A DNA stretch of 64,000 bases from Pedobacter nanyangensis (lineage in GTDB: Bacteria > Bacteroidota > Bacteroidia > Sphingobacteriales > Sphingobacteriaceae), in NCBI RefSeq assembly GCF_003313505.1, contig NZ_QMHO01000002.1:129976-193975 (forward strand). Reading direction: 5' to 3'. How positions within the stretch are numbered: the stretch's first letter is position 1; each line of letters opens with the position of its first letter. Below, in pieces: positions 27,093-36,260 of the stretch. A model generated the notes under the pieces. The model had not been told where the DNA came from, did not search any database, and was given only the letters and a program-made list of their open reading frames with translations. The translations under genes were made by a program, and so were the position numbers.

Positions 27093-28586
27093 TTAATCTG
27101 CTTTAGTTTCTAACTCGTCATATCCGTGTGCTTTGGCTTTCCACATTAGGGCAAAAATGAACACACAAAGTACCGCCATGCCTATCATCATCATAAATAC
27201 ATAGTCCCAAGCTTTTCCTGGGCTTACTTTGTTGATGGAATCTACCATAAATCCAACGCCAACACCCGATACCAAACCGCTGGCATAGCCAAATAAACCG
27301 GTAAGGCCATTGGCCGTAGCGGCAGCGCGGTTGGTTGCCTGGTTTGCCGCGGCAATACCAATGAGTGCCTGCGGGCCGTAAATGAAAAACCCGCACATAG
27401 CCAATACCAATATCATTACCCAAGAGGGGGTGCTATCTGGTAAGTAAAGGAAAATGGTCATAAATATGGCCACGCCAACCATACAATACAATGAGGTACG
27501 ATGGGCTTTTCCCGCCAAATATTTATCGGTAGCCCAACCCGCGACAAGCATGCCCAAAATACCAAAGATTTCGAAAACGGCAACCGTCCAGCCGGCATTG
27601 GTTAAGGTCATACCATGGGCTTCTTTGAGAAAGGTTGGGCCCCAGTCCAATACCGCAAAACGAACCACGTACACGAAGAAATTGGCTATTCCCAATATCC
27701 AGATCCATTTGTTGCGATAAACCGATTTGCGGATAAATGCTTTAAATTCGGTAGAGGAATCTTTTCCCTTTTTGTGTGTTTTATGAAGCTCGGGTAGTCC
27801 AACGGATGATGGGGTATCTCTTAAACCGATAAATAGCCCCAGCGAACCTACCATTGCAATGGCCGCAGGAACCCAAAAACACCACCTCCAAGCACCGTAA
27901 TGAGAAGCAGATTCGATAACGCTTTTCATCTTTTCGGCATCGGTTACATCTATTTTCAAATTGGCGGCAATGGAGGCAACTATCTCAGGATTATTGCTCA
28001 TATTAGTGCCCATTGAACCCATAATGTAGCCTGCTAAAATGGCTACTAAAGCTGCGCCAATAGAGTGTGAAGTGTTCCAGATAGACATTTTGGTGGCCAG
28101 CTCGTTTTGAGGAATCCAGTGGGTAAGTAGCCGGGCTACCGGTGGAAAGCCGCTTCCCTGGATGAGGTTGTTGACGATCAGGATAATTCCAAAAATGAGA
28201 ACCATGGTATTGGTGAACATTGGTCCGCCGGTTTGCCCTGTGAAAATGGTGCTAAGGTCTGCACCCCAACCAAAGGCGAAATTGGCAATAGCACATAGCA
28301 GCAAGCCAATGGACATGTGGTAGCGGGCATTCATCCTATCGGCTAGTACGCCATTTAGAAACCTTGATATCCCATAAACAATGGTTACCAAGGTCATGAT
28401 GATTCCGAAACTTGTTTTGGTAATTCCGTATTCGGCGGTTAGCCCGGGAATGGCAAAAGAAAAGTTTTTGCGTACAAAGTAAAATACGGCATAACCTATC
28501 ATGGTGACAATAATGGTACGGGTTTGCCAATATTTAAACAGTGTTTGTGTAGCTTCTTTGCTGTTTGTTTGCTCTTGGTTGATCAT
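27093..28586 (-). CDS. OPA-family organophosphate:phosphate antiporter (GlpT/UhpT-like MFS)
   Basis: 497 residues, 12 membrane segments by hydrophobic pattern. The N-terminal YAVFYFVRKNFSFAIPGL and the loop GISRFLNGVLADRMNAR match organophosphate:phosphate antiporters such as GlpT and UhpT. A longer insert (~200-235) lies between the early helices. It sits between an AraM-like dehydrogenase and an AraL-like phosphatase, so glycerol phosphate or a related polyol phosphate is the likely substrate. The start at 28586 follows the dehydrogenase stop by 34 bases. Confidence 0.88.
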   Translation of the reverse strand: MINQEQTNSKEATQTLFKYWQTRTIIVTMIGYAVFYFVRKNFSFAIPGLTAEYGITKTSFGIIMTLVTIVYGISRFLNGVLADRMNARYHMSIGLLLCAIANFAFGWGADLSTIFTGQTGGPMFTNTMVLIFGIILIVNNLIQGSGFPPVARLLTHWIPQNELATKMSIWNTSHSIGAALVAILAGYIMGSMGTNMSNNPEIVASIAANLKIDVTDAEKMKSVIESASHYGAWRWCFWVPAAIAMVGSLGLFIGLRDTPSSVGLPELHKTHKKGKDSSTEFKAFIRKSVYRNKWIWILGIANFFVYVVRFAVLDWGPTFLKEAHGMTLTNAGWTVAVFEIFGILGMLVAGWATDKYLAGKAHRTSLYCMVGVAIFMTIFLYLPDSTPSWVMILVLAMCGFFIYGPQALIGIAAANQATNRAAATANGLTGLFGYASGLVSGVGVGFMVDSINKVSPGKAWDYVFMMMIGMAVLCVFIFALMWKAKAHGYDELETKAD

Positions 28587-28620
28587 TTTGGTTAACTGTT
28601 AATTAATCAAATTCCTATTT

Positions 28621-29964
28621 TTAGTTCGTATTTATTTCCCAAATACCATTATTGCCAAAAAGCTGGTTAAGCCATTGGTTTAAATAACCTGTCCTTACGG
28701 CAAGGTCAAGAATGGTGAATCTTCTTCTGATGTATTGCGCTCTTACGAAGGTTTCTTTGAGTTTCGCTCTACTAATGCCGATATGTTCAGGCTCGGTAGG
28801 GGCGCCAACCGTAGCCAAGCGGGCCCTGGCTTCTTCAAAGGGCACAATTTGTTGCTTTAACCGAGTTTTAATGTCGCTCCAATTATCTTTCAGGGTTTGT
28901 AATTGTTTTTTTAATAATTGATGGTCGATATATTTGGCACTGGTTTCTTGCCAGCCAATTTCAGGGAAATCCGTGTTTTTGAAAATGTCTAGAGATTGTG
29001 TTTTTAATTGATCCAAAGTTGGCCATTGTTTCAAGGCTTTTGGGATGTCCAGATTTTCAAAGTCGGTTTTTAATACCAGGTCGTAAAGTGCGGTGATGGC
29101 CAAAGTGCCAATACTCACTTGGAAACCGTGCGAAACATGCTGCCCGTTGTTAAGGTGGTGTTCCATGTTCCAAAGATGGCTGAACTGATGTTCGGCACCG
29201 GAGGCTGGCCTGCTTGATTTGGCCCACTGCATGGCGAAACCTCCTAGCATTAATCCTTCGGTAAGTTGTGAAACCGCTTTGGTTTCTCCATTTTTGGTTC
29301 CCAATGGATTTGAAAGGGCTTCGTGAAGGCCGTCCTGTACCATTGACCACGCTTTTGGATCAATAGCCTCAACGCCAAGCGCATCGGCCAAAATCCAATC
29401 GGCACCTGCGGTAATTTTAGCGAATAAATCTGCATAGCCCGAGGCGGTCAGTTCAGTAGGTGCGGCACTTAAAAGATCAATGTCTGCCAGGCAAGCTTGC
29501 GGTGCGGGGCAATTGAAAGTTTGCTTGGCGCCGTTGACGGTAATAGAAGCACCAAAGGCGGTATAGCCATCCATGGAAGCTGCGGTAGCCACGCACAGGT
29601 AGGGTCTGTTGGTTAAATGTGCGGCCAGTTTGGTAAGGTCGTTAATGGTGCCTGAACCTACAGCCACAGGAATGGCCTGATGTTCTTTTAGCACATTCGT
29701 CAATTCTTCTACATAATGGTAAGCGGCATAAATCTCAGGATCGGTATATACATAGGCAGGTTCCTGGCCAATTCCATTGCTTTCAAATTGTTTCGATAAT
29801 TGTTTGCCAGCCACTTCAAAGGTAATGGTGTCGGCAACGATAATGGCCTTGGCCCCTGGAAATTGCGCTTTAAATAATTGAGAAGTTTGTTTTAGCTTGT
29901 CTTGGCCTATCACTAAGGCTTTGGTTTCGCTAGCAGATTTTAATGCTGTGGCTACTTTAGACAT
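28621..29964 (-). CDS. sn-Glycerol-1-phosphate dehydrogenase (AraM/EgsA-like)
   Basis: 447 residues, the usual AraM length including its C-terminal helical domain. NAD-binding VGSGTINDLTKLAA, substrate loop MDGYTAFGASI and the metal ligands Asp (SGYADLFAK) and two His (GAEHQFSHLW and QHVSHGFQV) can be read. The enzyme interconverts dihydroxyacetone phosphate and sn-glycerol 1-phosphate. It is first in a set with an OPA antiporter and an AraL-like phosphatase. Whether it serves ether-lipid type heptaprenylglyceryl phosphate synthesis or polyol-phosphate catabolism is open. A TATATTTG box on the minus strand (30057-30050) may be its -7 element. Confidence 0.9.
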   Translation of the reverse strand: MSKVATALKSASETKALVIGQDKLKQTSQLFKAQFPGAKAIIVADTITFEVAGKQLSKQFESNGIGQEPAYVYTDPEIYAAYHYVEELTNVLKEHQAIPVAVGSGTINDLTKLAAHLTNRPYLCVATAASMDGYTAFGASITVNGAKQTFNCPAPQACLADIDLLSAAPTELTASGYADLFAKITAGADWILADALGVEAIDPKAWSMVQDGLHEALSNPLGTKNGETKAVSQLTEGLMLGGFAMQWAKSSRPASGAEHQFSHLWNMEHHLNNGQHVSHGFQVSIGTLAITALYDLVLKTDFENLDIPKALKQWPTLDQLKTQSLDIFKNTDFPEIGWQETSAKYIDHQLLKKQLQTLKDNWSDIKTRLKQQIVPFEEARARLATVGAPTEPEHIGISRAKLKETFVRAQYIRRRFTILDLAVRTGYLNQWLNQLFGNNGIWEINTN

Positions 29965-30049
29965 TTAAGAAACTTAGTTTTTGGTTTTGGCTTGATTCGC
30001 TTATTTGGTTTTAGCTACTCTCAAATAAACGATTTTTAAAGAAATAAAA

Positions 30050-30057
30050 CAAATATA
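30050..30057 (-). promoter_or_regulatory. Possible -7 box of the glycerol-1-phosphate dehydrogenase gene
   Basis: TATATTTG on the minus strand, 85 bases before the start codon at 29964. No matching -33 TTG is seen at 17-23 bases. Confidence 0.3.
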
Positions 30058-30114
30058 AATTTTTAAATAACATTTTGAAAGTTTAATAAAAAACGAACAA
30101 AATGTTTAAGTGCA

Positions 30115-30141
30115 AAAAAAAGCCCCGGGTGTACGGGGCTT
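30115..30141 (-). terminator. Intrinsic terminator after the uridine kinase gene
   Basis: AAGCCCCG (30120-30127) pairs with CGGGGCTT (30134-30141). On the minus strand it is followed by a T-run. It begins 23 bases after the kinase stop codon. Confidence 0.85.
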
Positions 30142-30164
30142 CAATACTTGTTATAACTTTATGT

Positions 30165-30803
30165 TTATTTACAGTAATTAGCTTTAAATTCTTCCGACAT
30201 AATTTCGGTAATGCGGATAATTTCATCTGCTTCGTTTGAATTGTTATAGATTATTTGGTTACAGGTTTCCCTGTAAGGAAGCAGGTATTCTTTGTAGGCA
30301 GGCACAACGTGGTTATGCCACTTATATAAAACATCTTCTTCGGGATAGCCTCTTTCAATACCGTCTCGTTGTATCCTTCTTTCTAGGGCAATGTTTTCAT
30401 CGGCCTCAATAAAGATTCTATAATCTATCAACGAATTGATTTCTTTGAAATGTAAGATGAACAGTCCTTCGACAATGATAATTGGCGCAGGGTGTATTTC
30501 GAGGATTTTGGTTACGGCCAAGGGATTGTTAAAGTTATATTCCTTTTTGTATACCGTTTCACCATGGATTAGTTTTTTGATGTCCATCAGGAATTGCTGG
30601 TCATCAATAGTAGTAGGCAAATCAAAGTTATAGAGTTTGTTTTCCTCTTGGGTCATTTCGCCAGCGGGAATGTAGTAATCATCCTGTGATACGAGTGTAA
30701 CCTCGTCGTGCTTGAAATGGTGTAAAAAGCTGTGCAGGAAAAAAGTTTTACCAGAGCCGCTACCACCGGCAATCCCGATAATTACAGGCTTTTTAGTTTT
30801 CAT
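30165..30803 (-). CDS. udk: Uridine kinase
   Basis: 212 residues. The P-loop GIAGGSGSGKT has its Lys at position 19. The uridine-binding segment (VSQDDYYIP) and the Walker B-like strand (PIIIVEGLFIL) follow. It phosphorylates uridine and cytidine for pyrimidine salvage. Its first 11 bases overlap the end of the LysM gene, so the two are co-transcribed. The functional link between them is not obvious. Confidence 0.92.
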   Translation of the reverse strand: MKTKKPVIIGIAGGSGSGKTFFLHSFLHHFKHDEVTLVSQDDYYIPAGEMTQEENKLYNFDLPTTIDDQQFLMDIKKLIHGETVYKKEYNFNNPLAVTKILEIHPAPIIIVEGLFILHFKEINSLIDYRIFIEADENIALERRIQRDGIERGYPEEDVLYKWHNHVVPAYKEYLLPYRETCNQIIYNNSNEADEIIRITEIMSEEFKANYCK

Positions 30804-32127
30804 TCTCTTTAGGGCCGTAAGTTAAGGTACAGAAAAAACGTTTATCTAGTGCGCCAACTGCATCGGCAACTGCCTTGGTCATTACAATAATAACATCCTT
30901 GGTGGTCTCATTTTCAGTGAATTTGCCCACTACCTTCGCAAAGGTTGAACGGTTGGTCATTGGATTTGTAATTTGGATAATAGTGCCTATGGGGGCAGTT
31001 CTGTGCAAAATTAACATTTTATTTGGATCTAAATCCGTATCGGTAATCCAAACACCCGTGCCTTTTTCCTCAATCCTGTTTAAACCATAGGTTGCGGCAG
31101 GGCGTTTTAGGTTTGGATTTTTAAGTGTACTGGGGCTTTCTGAAGGCTCATCTTCTGTATGGTCATTGCTGGTTGTTGCGGTGGCTGGTTTTTCGCCCTT
31201 GATGATCAGTTTTTGCCCTACGGTTAAATCGTTTGAGGTGAGGTTATTGTATGTTTTTAACTGATAGGTAGTAAGTTGATATTTTTGGGCGATAGAATAT
31301 ATCGTTTCGTTTGCCGCTACAATGTGCTCAAAAGTAGGTTCTGTTTTGCTGGGCGCCGGATTGCTGGCAACCGATACAGGTTTGCTTTCGGTAGGTTTGT
31401 TTTCAACCGGTTTACTGGCTACTATTGGTGTTTCATTTTGTACCGCCGTACCCTTGGCAGGGATTTTTAACACTTGCCCAATTCGGAGATTATTAGAAGT
31501 TAAGCCGTTTAATTCCTTGATTTCTTCTACGGTAACCTCGTACTGTTTTGCAATAACGCCCAGATATTCCTTAGGTTTTACGGTATGTTCGGTAATTGTA
31601 GTGGTAGTGTTGCCTGCTGTTTTGATTTCCGTTGCGGGGGGTGTTAATTGTGTTGCCGGAGCATTGGTAGCAGTAGCATTGGTTTTCGTGAACGGAACCT
31701 TTAAAACTTGTCCAACTTGCAGGTTGTTGCCATTTAAATTGTTCAGTTTTTTAATATCGGCTACCGTGGTGGCAAATTTTTCGGCAATTAAATTCAAATT
31801 GTCCTTGGCAACAACGGTATAGTCAAAAAAACTATTTGCCGTTATGAGGGGGCTGTTTTTTGCGTTTTTTTCGTTGAAGGGAATTTCAGTAGGTACTTTT
31901 ATAATGGAGCCAATTTGTAGAGAAGCATTGTTGTTGTACGCTTGGATATCCTTTACATTGACGTTGTATCTTCTTGAAATAGAGTAGTAACTTTCTTTTG
32001 GATCTACCTTGTGGATGATCAGTTTTTTGCCGTTGTTGTTCTCTACGCCTATAGAATCTAGCGGTTTGCTGGCAAAAGCAGTGGCTGAACTCAGTAGTGC
32101 GCAGATTAAAATATATCTCTTAAACAT
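30793..32127 (-). CDS. Exported protein with four LysM domains and a C-terminal double-psi-barrel-like domain
   Basis: 444 residues. A signal peptide (ILICALLSSATAFAS) precedes four LysM units near residues 33-78, 107-148, 184-226 and 268-310, each with the pattern ...Y..I...Y.....I...N.L......G..L.IP. Pro/Thr-rich linkers separate them. The C-terminus (~340-440) with MLILHRTAPIGTIIQITNPM resembles the RlpA-like double-psi barrel. It should bind peptidoglycan in the periplasm. No lytic catalytic residue is confirmed. It overlaps the uridine kinase gene by 11 bases. Confidence 0.85.
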   Translation of the reverse strand: MFKRYILICALLSSATAFASKPLDSIGVENNNGKKLIIHKVDPKESYYSISRRYNVNVKDIQAYNNNASLQIGSIIKVPTEIPFNEKNAKNSPLITANSFFDYTVVAKDNLNLIAEKFATTVADIKKLNNLNGNNLQVGQVLKVPFTKTNATATNAPATQLTPPATEIKTAGNTTTTITEHTVKPKEYLGVIAKQYEVTVEEIKELNGLTSNNLRIGQVLKIPAKGTAVQNETPIVASKPVENKPTESKPVSVASNPAPSKTEPTFEHIVAANETIYSIAQKYQLTTYQLKTYNNLTSNDLTVGQKLIIKGEKPATATTSNDHTEDEPSESPSTLKNPNLKRPAATYGLNRIEEKGTGVWITDTDLDPNKMLILHRTAPIGTIIQITNPMTNRSTFAKVVGKFTENETTKDVIIVMTKAVADAVGALDKRFFCTLTYGPKENEN

Positions 32128-32293
32128 CTATATTTTTAATTTTTGGAGGTACAATTATACGAATAATATACAGTATCGCTAACAATGTAACTAAACGGTA
32201 ACATTTCATATTCTATTGTACAAAAATGTACGCTGGCTAAAACTTATTCCGTCAAGTTTTGTTAATTTGGTACTATCAAAAACAACAGATCTT

Positions 32294-32773
32294 ATGTCAG
32301 CAAAAGAAATAAATTTAACTGAAAAACAAGTTAAGCCGGTAGTTGATATGCTCAACGACTATTTAGCCAATTACCACATCCATTACCAAAAACTAAGAGG
32401 TTGCCATTGGAATATCAAGGGGCAAAACTTTTTTACGCTCCACCTTAAATTTGAAGAATTGTACACTAACGCTCAGCTTACCATAGATGAAATTGCTGAA
32501 CGTGTACTGACTTTAGGCAAAGCGCCACATAGCCGTTTTGCAGATTATATCAAGGAATCAGGTATCAAAGAAATTGACACTATTGGCTTGGCAGACACTG
32601 CTATGGTGGAGGCTATTTTAGACGATATGACCAAGCTTATTGAGCTAGAGCGTGAATTATTGGAAGCAACCGATAAGGCGGGCGATGACGGATCAAACGA
32701 CATGGTGAACCGTTTTATGCAGTTTAAAGAAAAAACCATTTGGATGTTACGTTCATTTTTAGGGAAGAAATAG
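32294..32773 (+). CDS. dps: Dps-family DNA-protection ferritin-like protein
   Basis: 159 residues from the ATG at 32294; the frame runs open to 32216 but that extension (MYKNVRWLKLIPSS...) is not Dps-like. The ferroxidase-site region CHWNIKGQNFFTLHLKFEEL and DEIAERVLTLG match Dps, as do the LERELLEATDKAGDD helix and length. It oxidises iron with peroxide and shields DNA in stress. It is divergent from the LysM gene and probably oxidative-stress regulated (family knowledge). Confidence 0.92.
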   Translation: MSAKEINLTEKQVKPVVDMLNDYLANYHIHYQKLRGCHWNIKGQNFFTLHLKFEELYTNAQLTIDEIAERVLTLGKAPHSRFADYIKESGIKEIDTIGLADTAMVEAILDDMTKLIELERELLEATDKAGDDGSNDMVNRFMQFKEKTIWMLRSFLGKK

Positions 32774-32821
32774 ATTTTAATTAGCCAATTGGTTAATGTG
32801 ATAATTAACTAATTGGTAATG

Positions 32822-32870
32822 AGCCACAGATGCACAGATAATTTTCTAAATCTGTGCATCTGTGGCTTTT
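32822..32870 (+). terminator. Hairpin after dps, probable terminator
   Basis: A perfect 18-bp stem (32822-32839 with 32850-32867) has core AGCCACAGATGCACAGAT and a short T-run. The core also occurs as a single arm near 63070 (GCCACAGATACACAGATTT), so it may be a dispersed palindrome used as a terminator. Confidence 0.65.
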
Positions 32871-32872
32871 TC

Positions 32873-32935
32873 ATTATCCCATCGTCATATTACCCATTAT
32901 CACATTATCATATTATCCCATTATCACATTATAAT
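32873..32935. repeat. Low-complexity ATTATC/ACATTATC repeat before ubiD
   Basis: Irregular tandem copies of CATTATC, CATATTA and CACATTAT fill the space between the dps terminator and the UbiD gene. No gene is seen here. Confidence 0.6.
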
Positions 32936-32969
32936 ATCCTCCCATAATCAAATTTTTTATCTTTGAGCC

Positions 32970-34796
32970 ATGGGATATAAAAGTTTGGCTGCATGTGTTG
33001 CCGATTTGGAAAAGCATGGCCATCTGATCAGAATTAAGGAAGAAGTAGATCCGTATTTAGAAATGGCTGATATACACCTTAGGGTGTATGAAAAGCAAGG
33101 TCCAGCCTTGTTATTCGAAAAAGTTAAAGGCAGCCCATTTAAGGCGGTTTCAAATCTTTTTGGCACCTTGGAACGCTCTAAATTTATGTTTAGAGATTCG
33201 CTCTCGAAAGTGCAGCAATTGGTTGAATTGCGTTCGGATCCCATGAAGGCCCTTAAAAATCCTCTTAAATATGCAGGGTCTGGCTTAACGGCTTTATCGG
33301 CTTTGCCCCTAAAACAATCCCTGTTTAAGCAAACTTTCCAAAAAACAAGCATTTCGGCCCTGCCGCAAATTGTAAACTGGCCAATGGACGGCGGGCCTTT
33401 TATTACCATGCCACAAGTGTTTACCGAAGATATTGATCAACCAGGGGTGATGAACGGCAACCTTGGCATGTATCGTATCCAATTGGCTGGTAATGATTAT
33501 ATCCAAGACAAAGAAATTGGCCTGCACTACCAAATCCACAGAGGGATTGGCGTGCACCAAACCAAGGCAAATGCAAAAGGACAACCGCTTAAGGTAAGTA
33601 TTTTTGTGGGCGGACCACCTTCGCATCCCTTAGCAGCTGTAATGCCATTGCCCGAAGGGCTTTCGGAGATGACCTTTGCGGGGGCGTTAGGCAACAGGCG
33701 GTTCAGGTATTTTAGAGATGAGGAGGGGTTTGTGATTTCTGCTGATGCTGATTTTGTGATCACAGGAACGGTTTACCCCCACGAAAACAAGCCGGAGGGG
33801 CCATTTGGGGATCATTTGGGCTATTACAGTTTGGTACATCCATTTCCTTTGATGAAAGTGCACAACGTGTATCACAAAAAAGATGCGCTGTGGTCGTTTA
33901 CCGTAGTGGGCAGGCCTCCGCAGGAAGACACCAGCTTTGGCGCATTGATCCATGAAATATCAGGGTCGGCTATTCCACAAGAAATACATGGTTTAAAAGA
34001 GGTAAACGCTGTAGATGCTGCAGGGGTGCATCCACTTTTATTTGCCATCGGAAGTGAGCGTTACACGCCCTATCTCACTGAAAGAAAGCCGCAGGAAATC
34101 TTGACCATCAGTAACCATATCCTGGGTAAAAACCAATTGAGTTTGGCTAAATACTTATTGATTGCGGCAAGAGAAGATAATGAAGCGCTAACCACGCATC
34201 ACATTGATGAGTTTTTACGGCATATGCTGGAAAGGGTTGACCTGACAAGAGATCTCCATTTCCATACCAATACCACCATTGATACCTTAGACTATTCGGG
34301 TGACGGACTTAACTCGGGCTCTAAAGTGGTTTTTGCGGCAGCAGGAGAAAAGAAACGTGAGCTTTTAAGTAGTTTGCCGGCTGACTTCAACTTGGCTGAA
34401 AATCACCGTTTGGCAATTCCGGGGGTATTGGCAGTTCAATTGCCAGCTTATGTAGACCAACAGCAAGCTAAAAAGGAGATTGCTTCGCTTAAAGAGAGAC
34501 TAAAAGCAAATGAGCTTTCGCAATTGCCATTGATCGTAGTATGTGATGATGCAAGCTTTACTGCCGAGAACATTAACAATTTAGTTTGGATAACTTTCAC
34601 CAGAAGTAATCCAACAGCAGATATAGATGGTGTGGATGATTTTACGGAGAATAAGCACTGGGGCTGCCGAGGGCCATTGATTATAGATGCCCGCAAAAAG
34701 CCTCATCATGCGCCAGAGCTGATTAAAGATAAGGCCGTGGCAGAAAGAGTGGATAGGATGGGGGAACGGGGTGGTTCTTTGCACGGTATCATATAA
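32970..34796 (+). CDS. UbiD-family prenyl-FMN-dependent decarboxylase
   Basis: 608 residues, normal for UbiD. It opens with MGYKSLAACVADLEKHGHLIRI, the usual start. The conserved catalytic stretch ENKPEGPFGDHLGYY (with the Glu acid) is present, as is GVHQTKAN upstream. The family uses prenylated FMN to decarboxylate aromatic or unsaturated acids; in Bacteroidota members are often tied to quinone synthesis, but the substrate is not shown here. No UbiX is in the window. The gene is monocistronic, ending at the terminator at 34802. Confidence 0.88.
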   Translation: MGYKSLAACVADLEKHGHLIRIKEEVDPYLEMADIHLRVYEKQGPALLFEKVKGSPFKAVSNLFGTLERSKFMFRDSLSKVQQLVELRSDPMKALKNPLKYAGSGLTALSALPLKQSLFKQTFQKTSISALPQIVNWPMDGGPFITMPQVFTEDIDQPGVMNGNLGMYRIQLAGNDYIQDKEIGLHYQIHRGIGVHQTKANAKGQPLKVSIFVGGPPSHPLAAVMPLPEGLSEMTFAGALGNRRFRYFRDEEGFVISADADFVITGTVYPHENKPEGPFGDHLGYYSLVHPFPLMKVHNVYHKKDALWSFTVVGRPPQEDTSFGALIHEISGSAIPQEIHGLKEVNAVDAAGVHPLLFAIGSERYTPYLTERKPQEILTISNHILGKNQLSLAKYLLIAAREDNEALTTHHIDEFLRHMLERVDLTRDLHFHTNTTIDTLDYSGDGLNSGSKVVFAAAGEKKRELLSSLPADFNLAENHRLAIPGVLAVQLPAYVDQQQAKKEIASLKERLKANELSQLPLIVVCDDASFTAENINNLVWITFTRSNPTADIDGVDDFTENKHWGCRGPLIIDARKKPHHAPELIKDKAVAERVDRMGERGGSLHGII

Positions 34797-34801
34797 AACA
34801 A

Positions 34802-34838
34802 AAAAAAACCGACGAGCAATTAATTCGTCGGTTTTTTT
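34802..34838. terminator. Bidirectional terminator between ubiD-like and FadL-like genes
   Basis: AAAAAAACCGACGA (34802-34815) pairs with TCGTCGGTTTTTTT (34825-34838), A-rich on one side and T-rich on the other, between convergent genes. Confidence 0.88.
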
Positions 34839-34857
34839 GCTTAAAGCCTTTTGAAGT

Positions 34858-36228
34858 TTAAAATCTTACCCCAAAAGTTAAGAACACGTTGTTTTTGTTA
34901 TTTTTTGCTTGTGCAACGGGTTCATTAAAATCTTGTAATAAATAAGGACTAAAAGTGGAGTTTGTTTCTACACGTTGGTAAGCAAGGTCGATAGAATAGT
35001 TTCTATTTCTATAACCAATACCGCCAGAGTAAAACTTGCTTTGGAATTGGTTTTTACTGTCGTCTTTATAAGCGGTTCCATTAACGCCATATCCACCTCT
35101 AAGGCTTACTAAGTCGGTTACTTTTACCTCTGCACCTACACGATAGTTCACTGCGCTTTTGTAATTCGCTTTGACATCGTTATTGGCATTATTGATTTCG
35201 CCAATACCTACACCATCTACGCTTGAAAAACGCATGCTCGAGTAATCGATAAAATCAACATCAGCAGAAATTAAAGCTCTATTGGCAATCACATAACTTG
35301 CACCGAGGGAGCCTTTAAATGGCGTACGTAAATCATAGCTAAAGTCGTAAATTTCTTCATCTAGAACTGCTTTGTCTGAACTACTTCCCGCACTACGGTC
35401 ATCGATATTGAACCAGGTTGGGGTTTGTAGGTTCATCCCGATTCTAAACTCGCTCACTGGTCTGAAAATAACCCCAATTCGACCATTAACCCCCGAGCCT
35501 TTAACTTCCTGGTTTTGGTAGTAATCAACCGCATAGTTCTCTACGTTTCCTTTTTCATAAATATGTGAATCATTATTCATGTTAACACTCACTAAGCCTA
35601 AATTAGCTCCAATGTAGATTTGGTTGGAGATATTAATCGCTCCAGCAATGCTAAATTCAGAAACCGAACCAGAACGTAATACATTTACTTGTTGCGTATT
35701 GCCTAAGGTGCCTGCATTTTCTTCGTAAAACATGTTATAAACAGAACTGGTATTGTTCGTTCCCGAAAAATTGGATTCTAATCCGTAATCGTTATTACGG
35801 TTGTAGCCTAAGCCAATGGAAGCGCTAATTACCCCAGTTTGGGTATCTTGTCCTTTTGCCCGATAAGTAGGCATGTGGAATATCACACCAATTTGGTTCA
35901 AATTAACCTGACTTTTATTGGTAGAAGTATTGTTGTTCAGGTAATCTGCTTTGATGGTGGTGCCGTTAAACTCAGGGGTGAGTACAAACTCAGACCGTGT
36001 AAATAAACCTAAACCTGCAGGGTTGCCTCCTAAAGAGCTGATGTCGCCACCTACGCCAATTTGCGCATTTCCCATGCCTTTAAAACGAGCTGAACTGCCA
36101 TAATTTGTTTGTGAAAATCTTAGTCCATCGCCCGCATAGGTAGGCCATATGATAGGTTGCGGTGTTTGCGCATACGCATAGCCAGTGGTAGCTGCCGCTA
36201 CCACTAACATTGATAATATCTTTTTCAT
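34858..36228 (-). CDS. FadL/OmpP1-like outer-membrane transport protein
   Basis: 456 residues. A signal peptide (MLVVAAATTGYAYAQ) is followed by the FadL-like start ARFKGMGNAQIGVGGDISSLGGNPAGLGLF, a long series of amphipathic strands and a C-terminal Phe (NVFLTFGVRF). The FadL family forms outer-membrane channels for hydrophobic compounds, but the substrate is unknown here. It lies 32 bases after the Gly/Tyr-rich lipoprotein gene and may be co-transcribed with it. Confidence 0.85.
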   Translation of the reverse strand: MKKILSMLVVAAATTGYAYAQTPQPIIWPTYAGDGLRFSQTNYGSSARFKGMGNAQIGVGGDISSLGGNPAGLGLFTRSEFVLTPEFNGTTIKADYLNNNTSTNKSQVNLNQIGVIFHMPTYRAKGQDTQTGVISASIGLGYNRNNDYGLESNFSGTNNTSSVYNMFYEENAGTLGNTQQVNVLRSGSVSEFSIAGAINISNQIYIGANLGLVSVNMNNDSHIYEKGNVENYAVDYYQNQEVKGSGVNGRIGVIFRPVSEFRIGMNLQTPTWFNIDDRSAGSSSDKAVLDEEIYDFSYDLRTPFKGSLGASYVIANRALISADVDFIDYSSMRFSSVDGVGIGEINNANNDVKANYKSAVNYRVGAEVKVTDLVSLRGGYGVNGTAYKDDSKNQFQSKFYSGGIGYRNRNYSIDLAYQRVETNSTFSPYLLQDFNEPVAQAKNNKNNVFLTFGVRF

Positions 36229-36260
36229 TTGAATTGCGATAAATAATCTAGAAAATAAAC

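Noticed and set aside
32216-32293. N-terminal extension of dps
   Set aside because: The added 26 residues are not Dps-like and run through the AT-rich upstream region; ATG at 32294 gives the family start.
32958-32965. TATCTTTG as a -7 box for the ubiD-like gene
   Set aside because: It lies only 5 bases before the start codon and has no -33 partner in the AT-rich repeat upstream; probably chance.
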